Shown: positions 52,092-60,165 of the stretch, one piece after another
Numbering within the stretch: position 1 is the stretch's first letter
Layout of the letters: every line of letters begins with the position of its first letter
From: Mucilaginibacter sp. cycad4
GTDB taxonomy: Bacteria; Bacteroidota; Bacteroidia; Sphingobacteriales; Sphingobacteriaceae
Direction: 5' to 3'
Length of the DNA stretch: 64,000 nucleotides
Assembly (NCBI RefSeq): GCF_034263275.1
Contig: NZ_CP139559.1
Coordinates: 2,976,001 to 3,040,000 of the forward strand
Position numbers and translations under genes: made by a program
Notes under the pieces: generated by a model
Told to the model about the DNA's origin: nothing
The model's input: the letters and a program-made list of their open reading frames with translations, nothing else
Databases searched by the model: none

Positions 52092-52316
52092 ATGATAATA
52101 CAGGTACAACCAAACATTCAATGTGAAAACTGCATTAAATGCGGTAACAGGCCTCATGTTGAACAGCATAAAAAATATTGGGTACTTACATGCCCTAACA
52201 AGAGCTGCAAAAATTTTGTAAAAGCGCTCACTATCGACTTTGCCACCTGGAACCAGCTCAACAAAAAGGCCAATGAAATACCGGCTACAACTGAAACATT
52301 AAAACGTACCGCTTAA
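52092..52316 (+). CDS. Small zinc-ribbon-like protein
   Basis: This 74-residue protein has four well-placed cysteines, CENCIKCG near the start and CPNKSCKN at about 36-43, which fits a zinc ribbon. Residues 45-60 (KALTIDFATWNQLNKKA) form an amphipathic helix. There is no catalytic domain. It could be a nucleic-acid- or protein-binding adaptor. It is 98 nt upstream of the double-ATPase gene on the same strand. The family is not recognised. Confidence 0.65.
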   Translation: MIIQVQPNIQCENCIKCGNRPHVEQHKKYWVLTCPNKSCKNFVKALTIDFATWNQLNKKANEIPATTETLKRTA

Positions 52317-52414
52317 TTGAAAGGAGAAGAATAGGAAATTCCATAAATCCGCAAAAAATTTTTATGGCTTTAACTCAGATGAGTACATTTACGCGCTACT
52401 CTACTGGTTAAGCT

Positions 52415-53917
52415 ATGACAAATGCACTTCTATCAATAAATAAAGCGACTGTACGTTTTTTAAACACAACATTATTTACCGGCTTAAGCTTTAGTATAAA
52501 AAAAGGCGAAAGCTGGGCCCTTATCGGCGAAAGCGGATCGGGGAAAAGTGCCCTGTTACAAACCATAGCCGGACGTTTTAATATCACGGGCGGTGAAATA
52601 GACTATCATTTCTGGAATGATTACGCTCAGCTTTTCAATGTCAATGATATTGCCACACCACATAAGCTTATTGCCCTGGTTGAGCCTAAACATCATTTCC
52701 GCAACCTTTCAAACACTACTGATTTCTACTATCAGCAACGCTATAATTCTTCCGATTCGGAAGATGCACTTACTGTTGCGAACTATCTTAACACGGTACA
52801 TCAATTTTCAGGCATCAATACATCCTGGCCATTTGAAAGAGTAATTTCATTATTAAGGCTCGAAGCACTGCTTAATAAACAGATCATCAAACTATCAAAT
52901 GGTGAAACCAAACGCCTGATGCTGGCAGCCGCCCTGTTTAAAAATCCGGTACTGTTAATGCTCGACAGCCCCCTAACCGGCCTGGATGTTAAAACCCGCG
53001 AAGAATTTAACGGCATTATTGAACAAATCGTAGCATCGGGCATTAACATCATAATAGCTACCTCCATCCATGAAATCCCAACAGCCATTACCCATGTTGC
53101 CGTATTAAGCAAAGGGGCTATTATCCATGAAAGCACAAAACAAGATTTTAAGGCAGAACTTTTTGAGCAGGATAAAAGTGATACGATTGATAAAAGTGAA
53201 TTGAGTGCCTTACTCAACATCGATAAAAACCCTGCCGCTTACAACCAGATTGTAAAAATGGAGAAGGTACGTATTCAATATGGTGATAAAGTGATCCTGG
53301 ATGATGTAAACTGGCAGATCAATCCCGGAGAGCATTGGGCTTTGCTGGGGCCTAACGGGGCCGGCAAATCAACATTGCTAAGTTTAATCAACGGAGATAA
53401 CCCGCAGGCTTATGCTAACAACATCATTTTATTTGATAAAAAACGCGGGACAGGCGAAAGCATCTGGGATATCAAAAAAAAGATCGGCTTCGTATCCCCC
53501 GAGCTGCACCAGTACTTCCCCACCGATAATAGCTGTTTACAGGTAATTGAATCCGGGTATTATGATACGCTCGGCCTGTTCAGACCGAGTAATAAGGGCC
53601 GTGCAGAAATTGCTTTGCGATGGATGAAGGCTTTAGAGATTGAAAAGTATGCCCGTGTGCTGCTCAAAAATATCCCGGCAAGTGCGCAACGCCTCTGCCT
53701 GCTGGCCCGTGCGCTCATCAAAAACCCGGCGCTATTAATTTTTGATGAACCCTGCCAGGGAATGGACGATCATCAGCAACTGCATTTTAAAAACCTGGTT
53801 GATACCATCTGCAGCCTGGGTAATGTTGCACTTATATATGTAACGCACTATCAGCACGAAATACCCAACAGCGTTGACAAGGTTTTGCGGTTGGATAAGG
53901 GGAAAGTGGTTTCTTGA
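52415..53917 (+). CDS. Double-NBD ATPase, ModF/PhrA-like
   Basis: This 500-residue protein has two ABC ATPase domains in tandem and no membrane segment. Domain 1 (about 5-235) has Walker A GESGSGKSA, signature LSNGETKR and Walker B LLMLDSP. Domain 2 (about 265-500) has GPNGAGKST, Walker B LLIFDEP and the H-loop YVTHYQHE. The second signature reads IPASAQRLCLLARAL, lacking the LSGGQ core. This layout matches ModF/PhrA (molybdate-operon or photorepair-annotated) proteins, whose role is unsettled. The domain 1 Walker B Asp is followed by Ser, not the usual catalytic Glu. It is monocistronic. Confidence 0.87.
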   Translation: MTNALLSINKATVRFLNTTLFTGLSFSIKKGESWALIGESGSGKSALLQTIAGRFNITGGEIDYHFWNDYAQLFNVNDIATPHKLIALVEPKHHFRNLSNTTDFYYQQRYNSSDSEDALTVANYLNTVHQFSGINTSWPFERVISLLRLEALLNKQIIKLSNGETKRLMLAAALFKNPVLLMLDSPLTGLDVKTREEFNGIIEQIVASGINIIIATSIHEIPTAITHVAVLSKGAIIHESTKQDFKAELFEQDKSDTIDKSELSALLNIDKNPAAYNQIVKMEKVRIQYGDKVILDDVNWQINPGEHWALLGPNGAGKSTLLSLINGDNPQAYANNIILFDKKRGTGESIWDIKKKIGFVSPELHQYFPTDNSCLQVIESGYYDTLGLFRPSNKGRAEIALRWMKALEIEKYARVLLKNIPASAQRLCLLARALIKNPALLIFDEPCQGMDDHQQLHFKNLVDTICSLGNVALIYVTHYQHEIPNSVDKVLRLDKGKVVS

Positions 53918-54027
53918 GGTTAAAGGTTAAAGGTTAAAAGGAAGTGCTTTAAGTAACCTATTGTTTTAACCACTACATTTATTTGTCAATTATTTAACAG
54001 GCGCTAAAATCAAATTACCAACTTGCG

Positions 54028-54035
54028 TATATTTG
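54028..54035 (+). promoter_or_regulatory. -7 element before mqnC
   Basis: TATATTTG within AACTTGCGTATATTTG matches TAnnTTTG. It ends 6 nt before the ATG at 54042, so the mRNA would be almost leaderless. The same AACTTGCGTATnTTTG string is found at 63956-63971. Confidence 0.55.
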
Positions 54036-54041
54036 CCTGAT

Positions 54042-55166
54042 ATGAATACAGCCGATCTGTTGCAGCGCGCGTTGCGGTTTGATTTTTTAACGCTTGAAGA
54101 AGGCGTTTACCTGTATAACAACGCCTCTACTGCCGAGTTGATGTACACTGCCAACGAACTTCGTAAAATACAGGTTCCGCATGGTAAGGTTACCTGGCAA
54201 ATAGACCGTAATGTTAACACCACCAACGTTTGTATAGCCAATTGCAAGTTTTGTAATTTCTTTCGCCGCCCGGGTCATGAGGAAAGTTATATTACTGATA
54301 TCGAAACTTATAAAAAGAAGATCGAAGAAACGTTTCGTTACGGCGGTGATCAGTTGCTGTTACAGGGCGGGCATCATCCAGATCTGGGACTGAAGTTTTA
54401 TACCGACCTGTTTCGTGAACTGAAACAACTTTATCCGAAATTAAAACTGCATTCATTAGGCCCGCCGGAAATTGCGCACGTTTCCAAATTAGAGGGCATG
54501 CCGCATATTGAGGTATTAAGGGCGATGAAGGAAGCAGGCCTGGATTCGTTACCGGGTGCAGGTGCCGAGATCCTGAATGACCGCGTACGCCGCCTGATAT
54601 CAAAAGGCAAATGCGGCGGTAAAGAATGGCTCGACGTAATGCGCGCCGCTCACCAGCTTAACCTGCCAACATCGGCCACGATGATGTTTGGCCATATCGA
54701 AACTATTGAAGAGCGCTTTGAGCATTTGGTTTGGATCCGCGAGGTACAGGCCGAAAAACCTGAGGGCCATTATGGCTTTATAGCATTTATTCCATGGCCT
54801 TTCCAGGATGATGGTACCCTTTTACGTAAAGTACGCGGTATCACCAACAATGTTACCGGCGACGAATATATCCGCATGATTGCGCTGAGTCGCATTATGC
54901 TGCCTAACGTTAAAAACATCCAGGCTTCCTGGCTTACTGTGGGCAAGCAGGTTGCTCAAATTTGTTTACATGCCGGTGCTAACGATTTTGGTTCCATCAT
55001 GATTGAAGAAAACGTAGTTTCGGCCGCAGGTGCACCACACAGGTTTACAGCCAAAGGCATCCAGGAATCGATAAAAGAAGCCGGCTTTGAGCCGCAGCTT
55101 CGTACCCAGCGATACGAGTGGCGCGAAATCCCCGTTGAAATTGAAGAACAGGTTATTAATTATTAG
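54042..55166 (+). CDS. mqnC: Cyclic dehypoxanthinyl futalosine synthase
   Basis: This 374-residue radical SAM enzyme of the futalosine menaquinone pathway converts dehypoxanthine futalosine to its cyclic form. The cluster motif is CIANCKFC, followed by GGDQLLLQGGHHPDLGL, LHSLGPPEIAH and ATMMFGHIET, all typical of MqnC rather than MqnE. I use the ATG at 54042, because the TTG at 54033 lies inside the promoter element. Menaquinone would feed the complex I genes nearby. It stands as a single gene before scpB. Confidence 0.92.
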   Translation: MNTADLLQRALRFDFLTLEEGVYLYNNASTAELMYTANELRKIQVPHGKVTWQIDRNVNTTNVCIANCKFCNFFRRPGHEESYITDIETYKKKIEETFRYGGDQLLLQGGHHPDLGLKFYTDLFRELKQLYPKLKLHSLGPPEIAHVSKLEGMPHIEVLRAMKEAGLDSLPGAGAEILNDRVRRLISKGKCGGKEWLDVMRAAHQLNLPTSATMMFGHIETIEERFEHLVWIREVQAEKPEGHYGFIAFIPWPFQDDGTLLRKVRGITNNVTGDEYIRMIALSRIMLPNVKNIQASWLTVGKQVAQICLHAGANDFGSIMIEENVVSAAGAPHRFTAKGIQESIKEAGFEPQLRTQRYEWREIPVEIEEQVINY

Positions 55167-55167
55167 T

Positions 55168-55280
55168 ATTAAGTCGGAGGTCTTGAGTCTGAAGCCGTAG
55201 TCTTAAGTTCAAAGTCCACATATTTAAAAACTTAAGCTTTCAACTTATAACTATAGAATTTCGACTTAAGGCTTAAAAAA
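55168..55280. repeat. Degenerate AAGTC-type inverted repeat after mqnC
   Basis: AGTATTAAGTCGGAGGTCTT opens the element and TTTCGACTTAAGGCTT closes it, with weaker AAGT/ACTT units between. The left end matches 17999-18010 after the cyclase gene. It fills the gap between mqnC and scpB. Confidence 0.6.
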
Positions 55281-55832
55281 ATGGAACAATACATAGAGGC
55301 ACTAATTTTTGCATCTGAGCAGGCAATCCGGTTGGAAGAGATCATGTATTGCCTCCAGGCGGCTTTTGAGCGCGATTTTAATATTGAAGAAGTAACCGAC
55401 GCCATAGGCAGGATCCATGAAAAATATCAGCATCATAGTTTAGCTATTGAACTGGTTAAAATTGGCAATGGCTATCAATTCCTTACTAAAAAGGAATATC
55501 ACGCTGTTATTAACCTTTTGCAGCTGCAGCGATCAAAGAAAAAACTGAGCCAGGCCGCTTTGGAAACCCTGGCCATTATCGCCTACAAACAACCCGTAAC
55601 CAAGCCCGATATAGAGCAGATCAGGGGGGTTAACTGCGATTATTCCATCCAAAAATTACTCGAAAAAGAGCTAATAGCTATAATTGGCAAATCAGAAGGG
55701 CTTGGAAAACCTATCCTTTATGGCACAAGTGCTTTGTTTATGGATTATTTTGGCATTAACAGTATTGAGGAATTACCTCAACTTAAGGACTTTACGAACA
55801 ATACCGCTACCATTGGCGAGCAATCAGAATAA
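55281..55832 (+). CDS. scpB: Segregation and condensation protein B
   Basis: This 183-residue winged-helix protein is the kleisin-associated ScpB of the SMC-ScpA-ScpB complex, which organises the chromosome. It has the two-wHTH layout and the block SQAALETLAIIAYKQPVTKPDIEQIRGV, the family hallmark. Length is normal. scpA and smc are not nearby, which is common in Bacteroidota. The acidic small protein follows on the same strand after 140 nt. Confidence 0.94.
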   Translation: MEQYIEALIFASEQAIRLEEIMYCLQAAFERDFNIEEVTDAIGRIHEKYQHHSLAIELVKIGNGYQFLTKKEYHAVINLLQLQRSKKKLSQAALETLAIIAYKQPVTKPDIEQIRGVNCDYSIQKLLEKELIAIIGKSEGLGKPILYGTSALFMDYFGINSIEELPQLKDFTNNTATIGEQSE

Positions 55833-55972
55833 TTTTAATTTCTGTTTTAAAAAAAACCATTTTTCATTATTTTTACTATTGAATCAATAGGGTAAAAGAT
55901 TTTAAAAACGCTTTTCTTTATCTGATTTTAATTATTATTATTGACAAAGTTTAATTTATAAAATCCATTACA

Positions 55973-56164
55973 ATGGGAGCGCCAAAGAAACCGAACACTA
56001 AAAAGATCGAAAACTCAGATAATGATCCTGATGATGATGAGTTTGACCCAAAAGTGAAAAAGAAGGCAGTTGATGACGATGATGATGATTTTGACGGACC
56101 ATTAGATGATGATCTGGGCAGGGGTTACGAGTCATTCGATGACGACGACGAAGACGATTATTAA
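55973..56164 (+). CDS. Small hyperacidic protein
   Basis: This 63-residue protein has a basic start (MGAPKKPNTKKI) followed by aspartate runs (DPDDDEFDP, DDDDDDFDGP, FDDDDEDDY). About 40 percent of residues are Asp or Glu. It has no cysteines, no membrane segment and no recognisable domain, and is predicted to be disordered. Its own terminator follows at 56191. A DNA-mimic, metal-buffer or chaperone role is conceivable but unsupported. The codon pattern (GAT/GAC mixed) and the clear gene boundaries argue that it is real. Confidence 0.72.
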   Translation: MGAPKKPNTKKIENSDNDPDDDEFDPKVKKKAVDDDDDDFDGPLDDDLGRGYESFDDDDEDDY

Positions 56165-56190
56165 TTCTTTTAATACATAACATTTCATAA

Positions 56191-56224
56191 AGCATTCAGA
56201 CTATGCCTCTGGATGCTTTTTTTA
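56191..56224 (+). terminator. Terminator after acidic protein gene
   Basis: AGCATTCAGA, loop CTATGCC, TCTGGATGCT then TTTTTT; 10-bp stem with one G-T pair. Confidence 0.85.
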
Positions 56225-56248
56225 TTATCTACCGGTAGCTTACAATAA

Positions 56249-57370
56249 ATGAAAGTAACAGAAGTAAAGGACAAAGCAACAAAAAAGGCGTTTTTGGATG
56301 TGGTCCGTACCATTTATAAAGATGATGATAACTGGGTTTGCCCGCTTGATAATGATATTGAAGCTGTATTTAACCCGGCAAAAAACAACTTTCATCAACA
56401 TGGTAAATGTACCCGCTGGATCCTGACCAATGATAATGGCCGGCTGATTGGCCGTGTTGCTGCTTTTATAAATGAAAAAAAGGCATACAATTATGAACAG
56501 CCTACCGGCGGCATGGGCTTTTTTGAGTGTATCAATAACAAAGAGGCCGCTTTTCTGTTATTTGATACCGCAAAAGACTGGCTCAAAAAAAACGGCATGA
56601 AAGCCATGGACGGCCCCATAAACTTTGGCGAAAATGACAATTTTTGGGGCTTGCTGGTTGAAGGTTTTACACCGCCATCCTACGGCATGAACTATAATCA
56701 TCCATATTACCAGGCTTTTTTTGAGGACTATGGCTTTAAAACCCAATATGCGCAAATTACCAACCACGTTGACGCGCATAAGCCTTTCCCCGAGCGGTTT
56801 ACAAAAATTGCCAACTGGGTAGCCAAAAAACCGGGTTATGATTTCAGGCATTTTGAAATAAAAAAGATAGAGAAATTTGCAGCCGATTTTATCGAGGTTT
56901 ATAATGATGGATGGAAAGATTTTGAAAACTTTGTTCCAATTACATATAACACCATCATGGAAAGCTTTGAAAAAATGAAGCCCCTGATGGATGAAAAATT
57001 GATCTGGTTTGCTTACGTTGATGATGAACCGGCATCCTTCATGATCATTTTACCCGATGCCAATCAAATGCTTAAACCGCTTAACGGCAAACTTAACCTG
57101 ATAGGTAAGCTCAAATTTTTATACTACCGATGGAAAGGCGTGTCCCGGATGCGCGCTATTGTGATGGGCACCAAACAAAAGTACCAAAAGCACGGCCTGG
57201 AGTCGGCAATGTTTATAAAATTAAAGGAATACGTATTGCCTCTCAAGCGTTATGACGAGCTTGAGCTATCCTGGGTGGGCGATTTTAACGACAAAATGAT
57301 AGCCATCCATGAAGCAGTTGGTGCTACATTTGGCAAAAGGCATTTAACAATGCGTTACATTTTTGATTAG
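56249..57370 (+). CDS. Acetyltransferase-fold (GNAT-like) protein
   Basis: This 373-residue protein has an N-terminal half with a GNAT-like strand-helix pattern (WILTNDNGRLIGRVAAFIN, then MGFFECINNKEAAFLLFDTAK) and a C-terminal half with KYQKHGLESAMFIKLKEYV and IAIHEAVGATFGKRHLTMRY. Two divergent acetyltransferase folds in one chain are characteristic of a widespread Bacteroidota family without known substrate. It lies downstream of the acidic protein's terminator and is probably monocistronic. It ends at a short GC hairpin shared with the convergent XRE gene. Confidence 0.78.
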   Translation: MKVTEVKDKATKKAFLDVVRTIYKDDDNWVCPLDNDIEAVFNPAKNNFHQHGKCTRWILTNDNGRLIGRVAAFINEKKAYNYEQPTGGMGFFECINNKEAAFLLFDTAKDWLKKNGMKAMDGPINFGENDNFWGLLVEGFTPPSYGMNYNHPYYQAFFEDYGFKTQYAQITNHVDAHKPFPERFTKIANWVAKKPGYDFRHFEIKKIEKFAADFIEVYNDGWKDFENFVPITYNTIMESFEKMKPLMDEKLIWFAYVDDEPASFMIILPDANQMLKPLNGKLNLIGKLKFLYYRWKGVSRMRAIVMGTKQKYQKHGLESAMFIKLKEYVLPLKRYDELELSWVGDFNDKMIAIHEAVGATFGKRHLTMRYIFD

Positions 57371-57386
57371 CCCGGCCAAACCGGGC
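57370..57386. terminator. Short GC hairpin between convergent genes
   Basis: GCCCGG, CCAAA, CCGGGC directly after the acetyltransferase stop. On the minus strand it is not followed by a T run; on the plus strand it is followed by CTCAAAAA. It may be a weak terminator. Confidence 0.4.
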
Positions 57387-57394
57387 CTCAAAAA

Positions 57395-57736
57395 TTATGC
57401 GGTTACTTTTGAATGTCGAAGTTCTTCAAATAGCTCAATTACTTTTTTCTGCAAATCAATTACTTCAGTCTCGCGGTCCATCAGGCGTTTGTTAACAGTT
57501 TCCAGTTCGTTAACAAATTTCTGATCCTGTTCGGTATCATTAAATGTAAGCAACTGAACTACCGACATTTCAAACAAATTTGCTATTTGCTCAAGCCTTG
57601 ACAAATTTATATCTGTGATCCCTGTTTCGATCTTTGAGAAAGCAGGAATTGAAATATCTAATCTCTTTGCAACATCCTCCTGGCTCCACCCCTTTTGATG
57701 ACGTAATAATCTGATTTTTTTTCCGAGAGTTTTCAT
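57395..57736 (-). CDS. XRE-type HTH regulator with coiled-coil tail
   Basis: This 113-residue DNA-binding protein has its helix-turn-helix at about 5-60 (IRLLRHQKGWSQEDVAKRLDISIPAFSKIETG). A coiled coil follows at about 75-110 (FVNELETVNKRLMDRETEVIDLQKKVIELFEELR), which probably mediates dimerisation. This is the common Bacteroidota type of small Cro/CI-like regulator. Its target is unknown; the divergent Rrf2 gene shares a 310-nt intergenic region with it. Confidence 0.9.
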   Translation of the reverse strand: MKTLGKKIRLLRHQKGWSQEDVAKRLDISIPAFSKIETGITDINLSRLEQIANLFEMSVVQLLTFNDTEQDQKFVNELETVNKRLMDRETEVIDLQKKVIELFEELRHSKVTA

Positions 57737-58046
57737 GTGGTTAAATTAATAGTGTAGGTTTCGCAAAAGTTAATTACTTTACAATAATATTTATTATCAC
57801 GCTAATTATCAACTAATTTGCGTAATATTTTATTTAGAAGTGTAGTTAATTGTTGCGATTGGCAAATCCATTAAATTAAAGCAAATAAATCATCCTAAAA
57901 CATACCTACTACAGGGTATTTTTTCGAGTAATTTAGGCCCGGATTTTCATCCCATTGTAATTTAGTGCGCAAAAAAGCGTAAAAAATTCTTCTTTTTAAA
58001 ATTTATATTTCATTTTTGTACTGTAATATTTTTTATTACAGATTAA
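57737..58046. other. 310-nt divergent regulatory region
   Basis: This AT-rich region between the XRE and Rrf2 genes contains no ORF. It holds the operator candidate at 58022-58040 just before the Rrf2 ATG. TAACTTTTG (minus strand, near 57763) resembles a -7 element for the XRE gene. Confidence 0.5.
58022..58040. promoter_or_regulatory. Rrf2 operator candidate O1 (TGTAA-N9-TTACA)
   Basis: TGTAATATTTTTTATTACA is part of the longer perfect palindrome CTGTAATA-TTTTT-TATTACAG (58021-58041). It ends 6 nt before the ATG of the Rrf2 gene, which fits autorepression by promoter or start-site blockage. Confidence 0.6.
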
Positions 58047-58454
58047 ATGAACGGACAATTTCAAATAGCGACCCATGTATTAACCCTGCTTTGCAAGCAA
58101 CCGGGCGAGCTGTTATCGTCTGATTATGTAGCCGGCAGCATGAATGTGAACCCCGTGCTGGTACGTAAAGAAATGCGCAAATTACGCGCCTGCGGCCTTA
58201 TTGAAAGCAAGGAAGGTAAAACCGGCGGTTATAGCCTTGCCCTCCCTCCGCAAAAAATAACCCTTGCCGATGTTTATAAAGCTGTAAAACTGCCGCCAGC
58301 TTTGGGACAGGCTAAAAATAAGCCCAACCCTGCCTGCCCTGTCGGCAAGCAAATTGGCGCTCACCTTGATCATTTGGCCGATGAGGTTGAAGCAGCCATT
58401 ATCAAAAAACTAAGCACCATAACCATTTTTGATTTTGTAAATCAATTCGATTAA
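58047..58454 (+). CDS. Rrf2 family transcriptional regulator
   Basis: This 135-residue winged-helix repressor has the N-terminal wHTH FQIATHVLTLLCKQPGELLSSDYVAGSMNVNPVLVRKEMRKLR and the wing LIESKEGKTGGYSLALPPQ, typical of Rrf2. It has only Cys residues in LRACGL, TLLCKQ and NPACPVG, not the three-Cys Fe-S pattern, so it resembles the YwnA-like non-Fe-S members. The next gene is a NAD(P)-binding oxidoreductase, the same pairing as Bacillus ywnA-ywnB. A matching palindrome precedes both genes. Confidence 0.9.
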   Translation: MNGQFQIATHVLTLLCKQPGELLSSDYVAGSMNVNPVLVRKEMRKLRACGLIESKEGKTGGYSLALPPQKITLADVYKAVKLPPALGQAKNKPNPACPVGKQIGAHLDHLADEVEAAIIKKLSTITIFDFVNQFD

Positions 58455-58471
58455 AAAAATTTAAAACAAAC

Positions 58472-58490
58472 TGTAACAAATTTAATTACA
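58472..58490. promoter_or_regulatory. Rrf2 operator candidate O2 (TGTAA-N9-TTACA)
   Basis: TGTAACAAATTTAATTACA repeats the TGTAA-N9-TTACA pattern of O1 in the 54-nt gap before the oxidoreductase gene, 18 nt upstream of its ATG. Confidence 0.6.
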
Positions 58491-58508
58491 ATATAAAAAC
58501 TAAAAAAA

Positions 58509-59150
58509 ATGAAAATCGCATTAATTGGAGCCACAGGCTTTGTAGGCAAAGCCGTTTTAAACGAAGCATTACAACGCGGATACGAAGTAACCGCCATAGC
58601 CCGCAACCCGAAAACTGATATTGAAAATTCCAAATTAACACTCAAAACTGCCGACGTATATAATGTGGATGAGTTAACCGAAGCATTGAAAGGCCATGAC
58701 GCTGTAGTAAACTCATTCAATGCAGGCTGGGCAAACCCCAACTTATATAATGATTTTATAAAAGGTTCTGAAGCAATACAACAGGCAACTAAACAGGCCG
58801 GTGTAAAACGTTTATTAGTTGTTGGCGGCGCTGGAAGCCTTTATATTGCTCCAGGAGTACAACTGGTTGACAGCCCTCAATTCCCTGCCGAGTGGAAAAC
58901 CGGCGCTACGGCAGCCCGCGACTATCTGAATATCATTAAAAAAGAAGAAGGGTTAGACTGGACCTTCCTGAGCCCTGCCATACACCTGCATCCCGGCACC
59001 CGCACAGGCGTATACCGCACCGGCACAGATGAACCTGTATTTAACGACAAGCACGAACACGAAATTTCTGTAGAAGACTTAGCGGTTGCCATACTGGATG
59101 AGCTGGAAAACAACCAGTTTGTGAAGAGAAGGTTTACTGTGGGGTATTAG
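58509..59150 (+). CDS. NAD(P)-binding oxidoreductase (atypical SDR, YwnB-like)
   Basis: This 213-residue Rossmann protein has the nucleotide-binding GATGFVGKAVLNEA at residues 7-20, ITAIARNP-like TAIARNP, VVNSFNAGW and LLVVGGAGSLY. It lacks the YxxxK catalytic pair of classical SDRs, like the NmrA/SDR_a5 group. Its position 54 nt after the Rrf2 regulator suggests it protects against a reactive compound sensed by that regulator. The substrate is unknown. Confidence 0.88.
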   Translation: MKIALIGATGFVGKAVLNEALQRGYEVTAIARNPKTDIENSKLTLKTADVYNVDELTEALKGHDAVVNSFNAGWANPNLYNDFIKGSEAIQQATKQAGVKRLLVVGGAGSLYIAPGVQLVDSPQFPAEWKTGATAARDYLNIIKKEEGLDWTFLSPAIHLHPGTRTGVYRTGTDEPVFNDKHEHEISVEDLAVAILDELENNQFVKRRFTVGY

Positions 59151-59154
59151 TCAG

Positions 59155-59280
59155 AACCATGATTTTTGGGATTACAGGATTACCATGAGTTGGGCGAGAC
59201 CTGTCAAAACTTACGAAGTTTTAAAAACTTCGTAAGTTTCCTTTCATCATGTCATCCTAAAATCCTAAAAATCAAGGTTT
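59155..59280. repeat. Nested inverted repeat with perfect terminator-like hairpin
   Basis: The outer arms AACCATGATTTTTGGGATTA and CCTAAAAATCAAGGTT (with inner ATCCTAAA) match the element after nuoD. Inside, AAACTTACGAAGTTT-TAA-AAACTTCGTAAGTTT (59207-59239) is a perfect 15-bp palindrome that could terminate both convergent genes. Confidence 0.78.
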
Positions 59281-60115
59281 ACTTTATGAACTTAGCAGCT
59301 ACCCATTCTTTATCTTTTTTATGGGTAATATATTTCAAACCATACTTCCGTGCTTCGTCGGTAATGATATCCAGATCAGGTGATTCATAAAAACCGCTGA
59401 AGTAGATCTCACCATCAGTTTTTAATACTTCGGCATAACGCTGCATCTGGTCGATAAGGATGTTGCGGTTGATGTTGGCCAGGATGGTATCATATTGCTC
59501 ATCAGGGATAACCTCTTTTGAACCACAAAGCGGTTTGATACTGTCTGCATTATTCAAAGCCGAATTTTCGATGGTACTTTCGTAGCAAACCGGGTCGTAA
59601 TCAATGGCTGTTATATCACCGGCACCTAATTTGGCAGCCATAATGGCCAGGATCCCCGTACCGCAACCCATATCCAATACCTTTTTACCTGCAAATTCAT
59701 TCTCCAGCATGAGGCCTAACATCATGGCCGTGGTTTGATGGTGCCCGGTACCAAATGCCATTTTGGGATCAATTACTATCTCATATTGAAACTCGGGTTT
59801 AGGATCATGAAAAGTTGCCCGTACATAAATCTTGTTCCCTATTTCTATCGGTTCAAAATTGCTTTCCCATACCTCGTTCCAGTTTTTTTGCGGGATAAGT
59901 GTTACCTCATAACTAAACGTGAACAGATCTTTATAGGGTAATAATTGCTCATCAAGCGCCTGCTGGTCAAAAACATCTTCGGGAATATAAGCTTTAAAAC
60001 CAAGCTCAAGCTCTTCAAAAGTATCAAAACCTATCTCGCCCAAAGCATTTATCAGCAGGTCCTGCTGATAATCTTCGGTAGTGATGGTAGTAAAAAACAG
60101 TTCGTAATAGTTCAT
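59279..60115 (-). CDS. prmA: Ribosomal protein L11 methyltransferase
   Basis: This 278-residue SAM methyltransferase trimethylates ribosomal protein L11. The start at 60115 (MNYYELFFTTITTEDYQ) is chosen over the open frame to 60157. Motif I is VLDMGCGTGILAIMAAKLG, motif II region is AIDYDPVCYEST, and DTILANINRNIL is the NPPY-like motif IV. PrmA hallmarks also include IDPKMAFGTGHHQTTAMML. It lies 51 nt after the small membrane protein gene and may be co-transcribed with it. Confidence 0.94.
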   Translation of the reverse strand: MNYYELFFTTITTEDYQQDLLINALGEIGFDTFEELELGFKAYIPEDVFDQQALDEQLLPYKDLFTFSYEVTLIPQKNWNEVWESNFEPIEIGNKIYVRATFHDPKPEFQYEIVIDPKMAFGTGHHQTTAMMLGLMLENEFAGKKVLDMGCGTGILAIMAAKLGAGDITAIDYDPVCYESTIENSALNNADSIKPLCGSKEVIPDEQYDTILANINRNILIDQMQRYAEVLKTDGEIYFSGFYESPDLDIITDEARKYGLKYITHKKDKEWVAAKFIK

Positions 60116-60165
60116 TTTGATTTTTTCGTCATTAACTTTCAACGGATATCCCGCCAACTGGGGTT

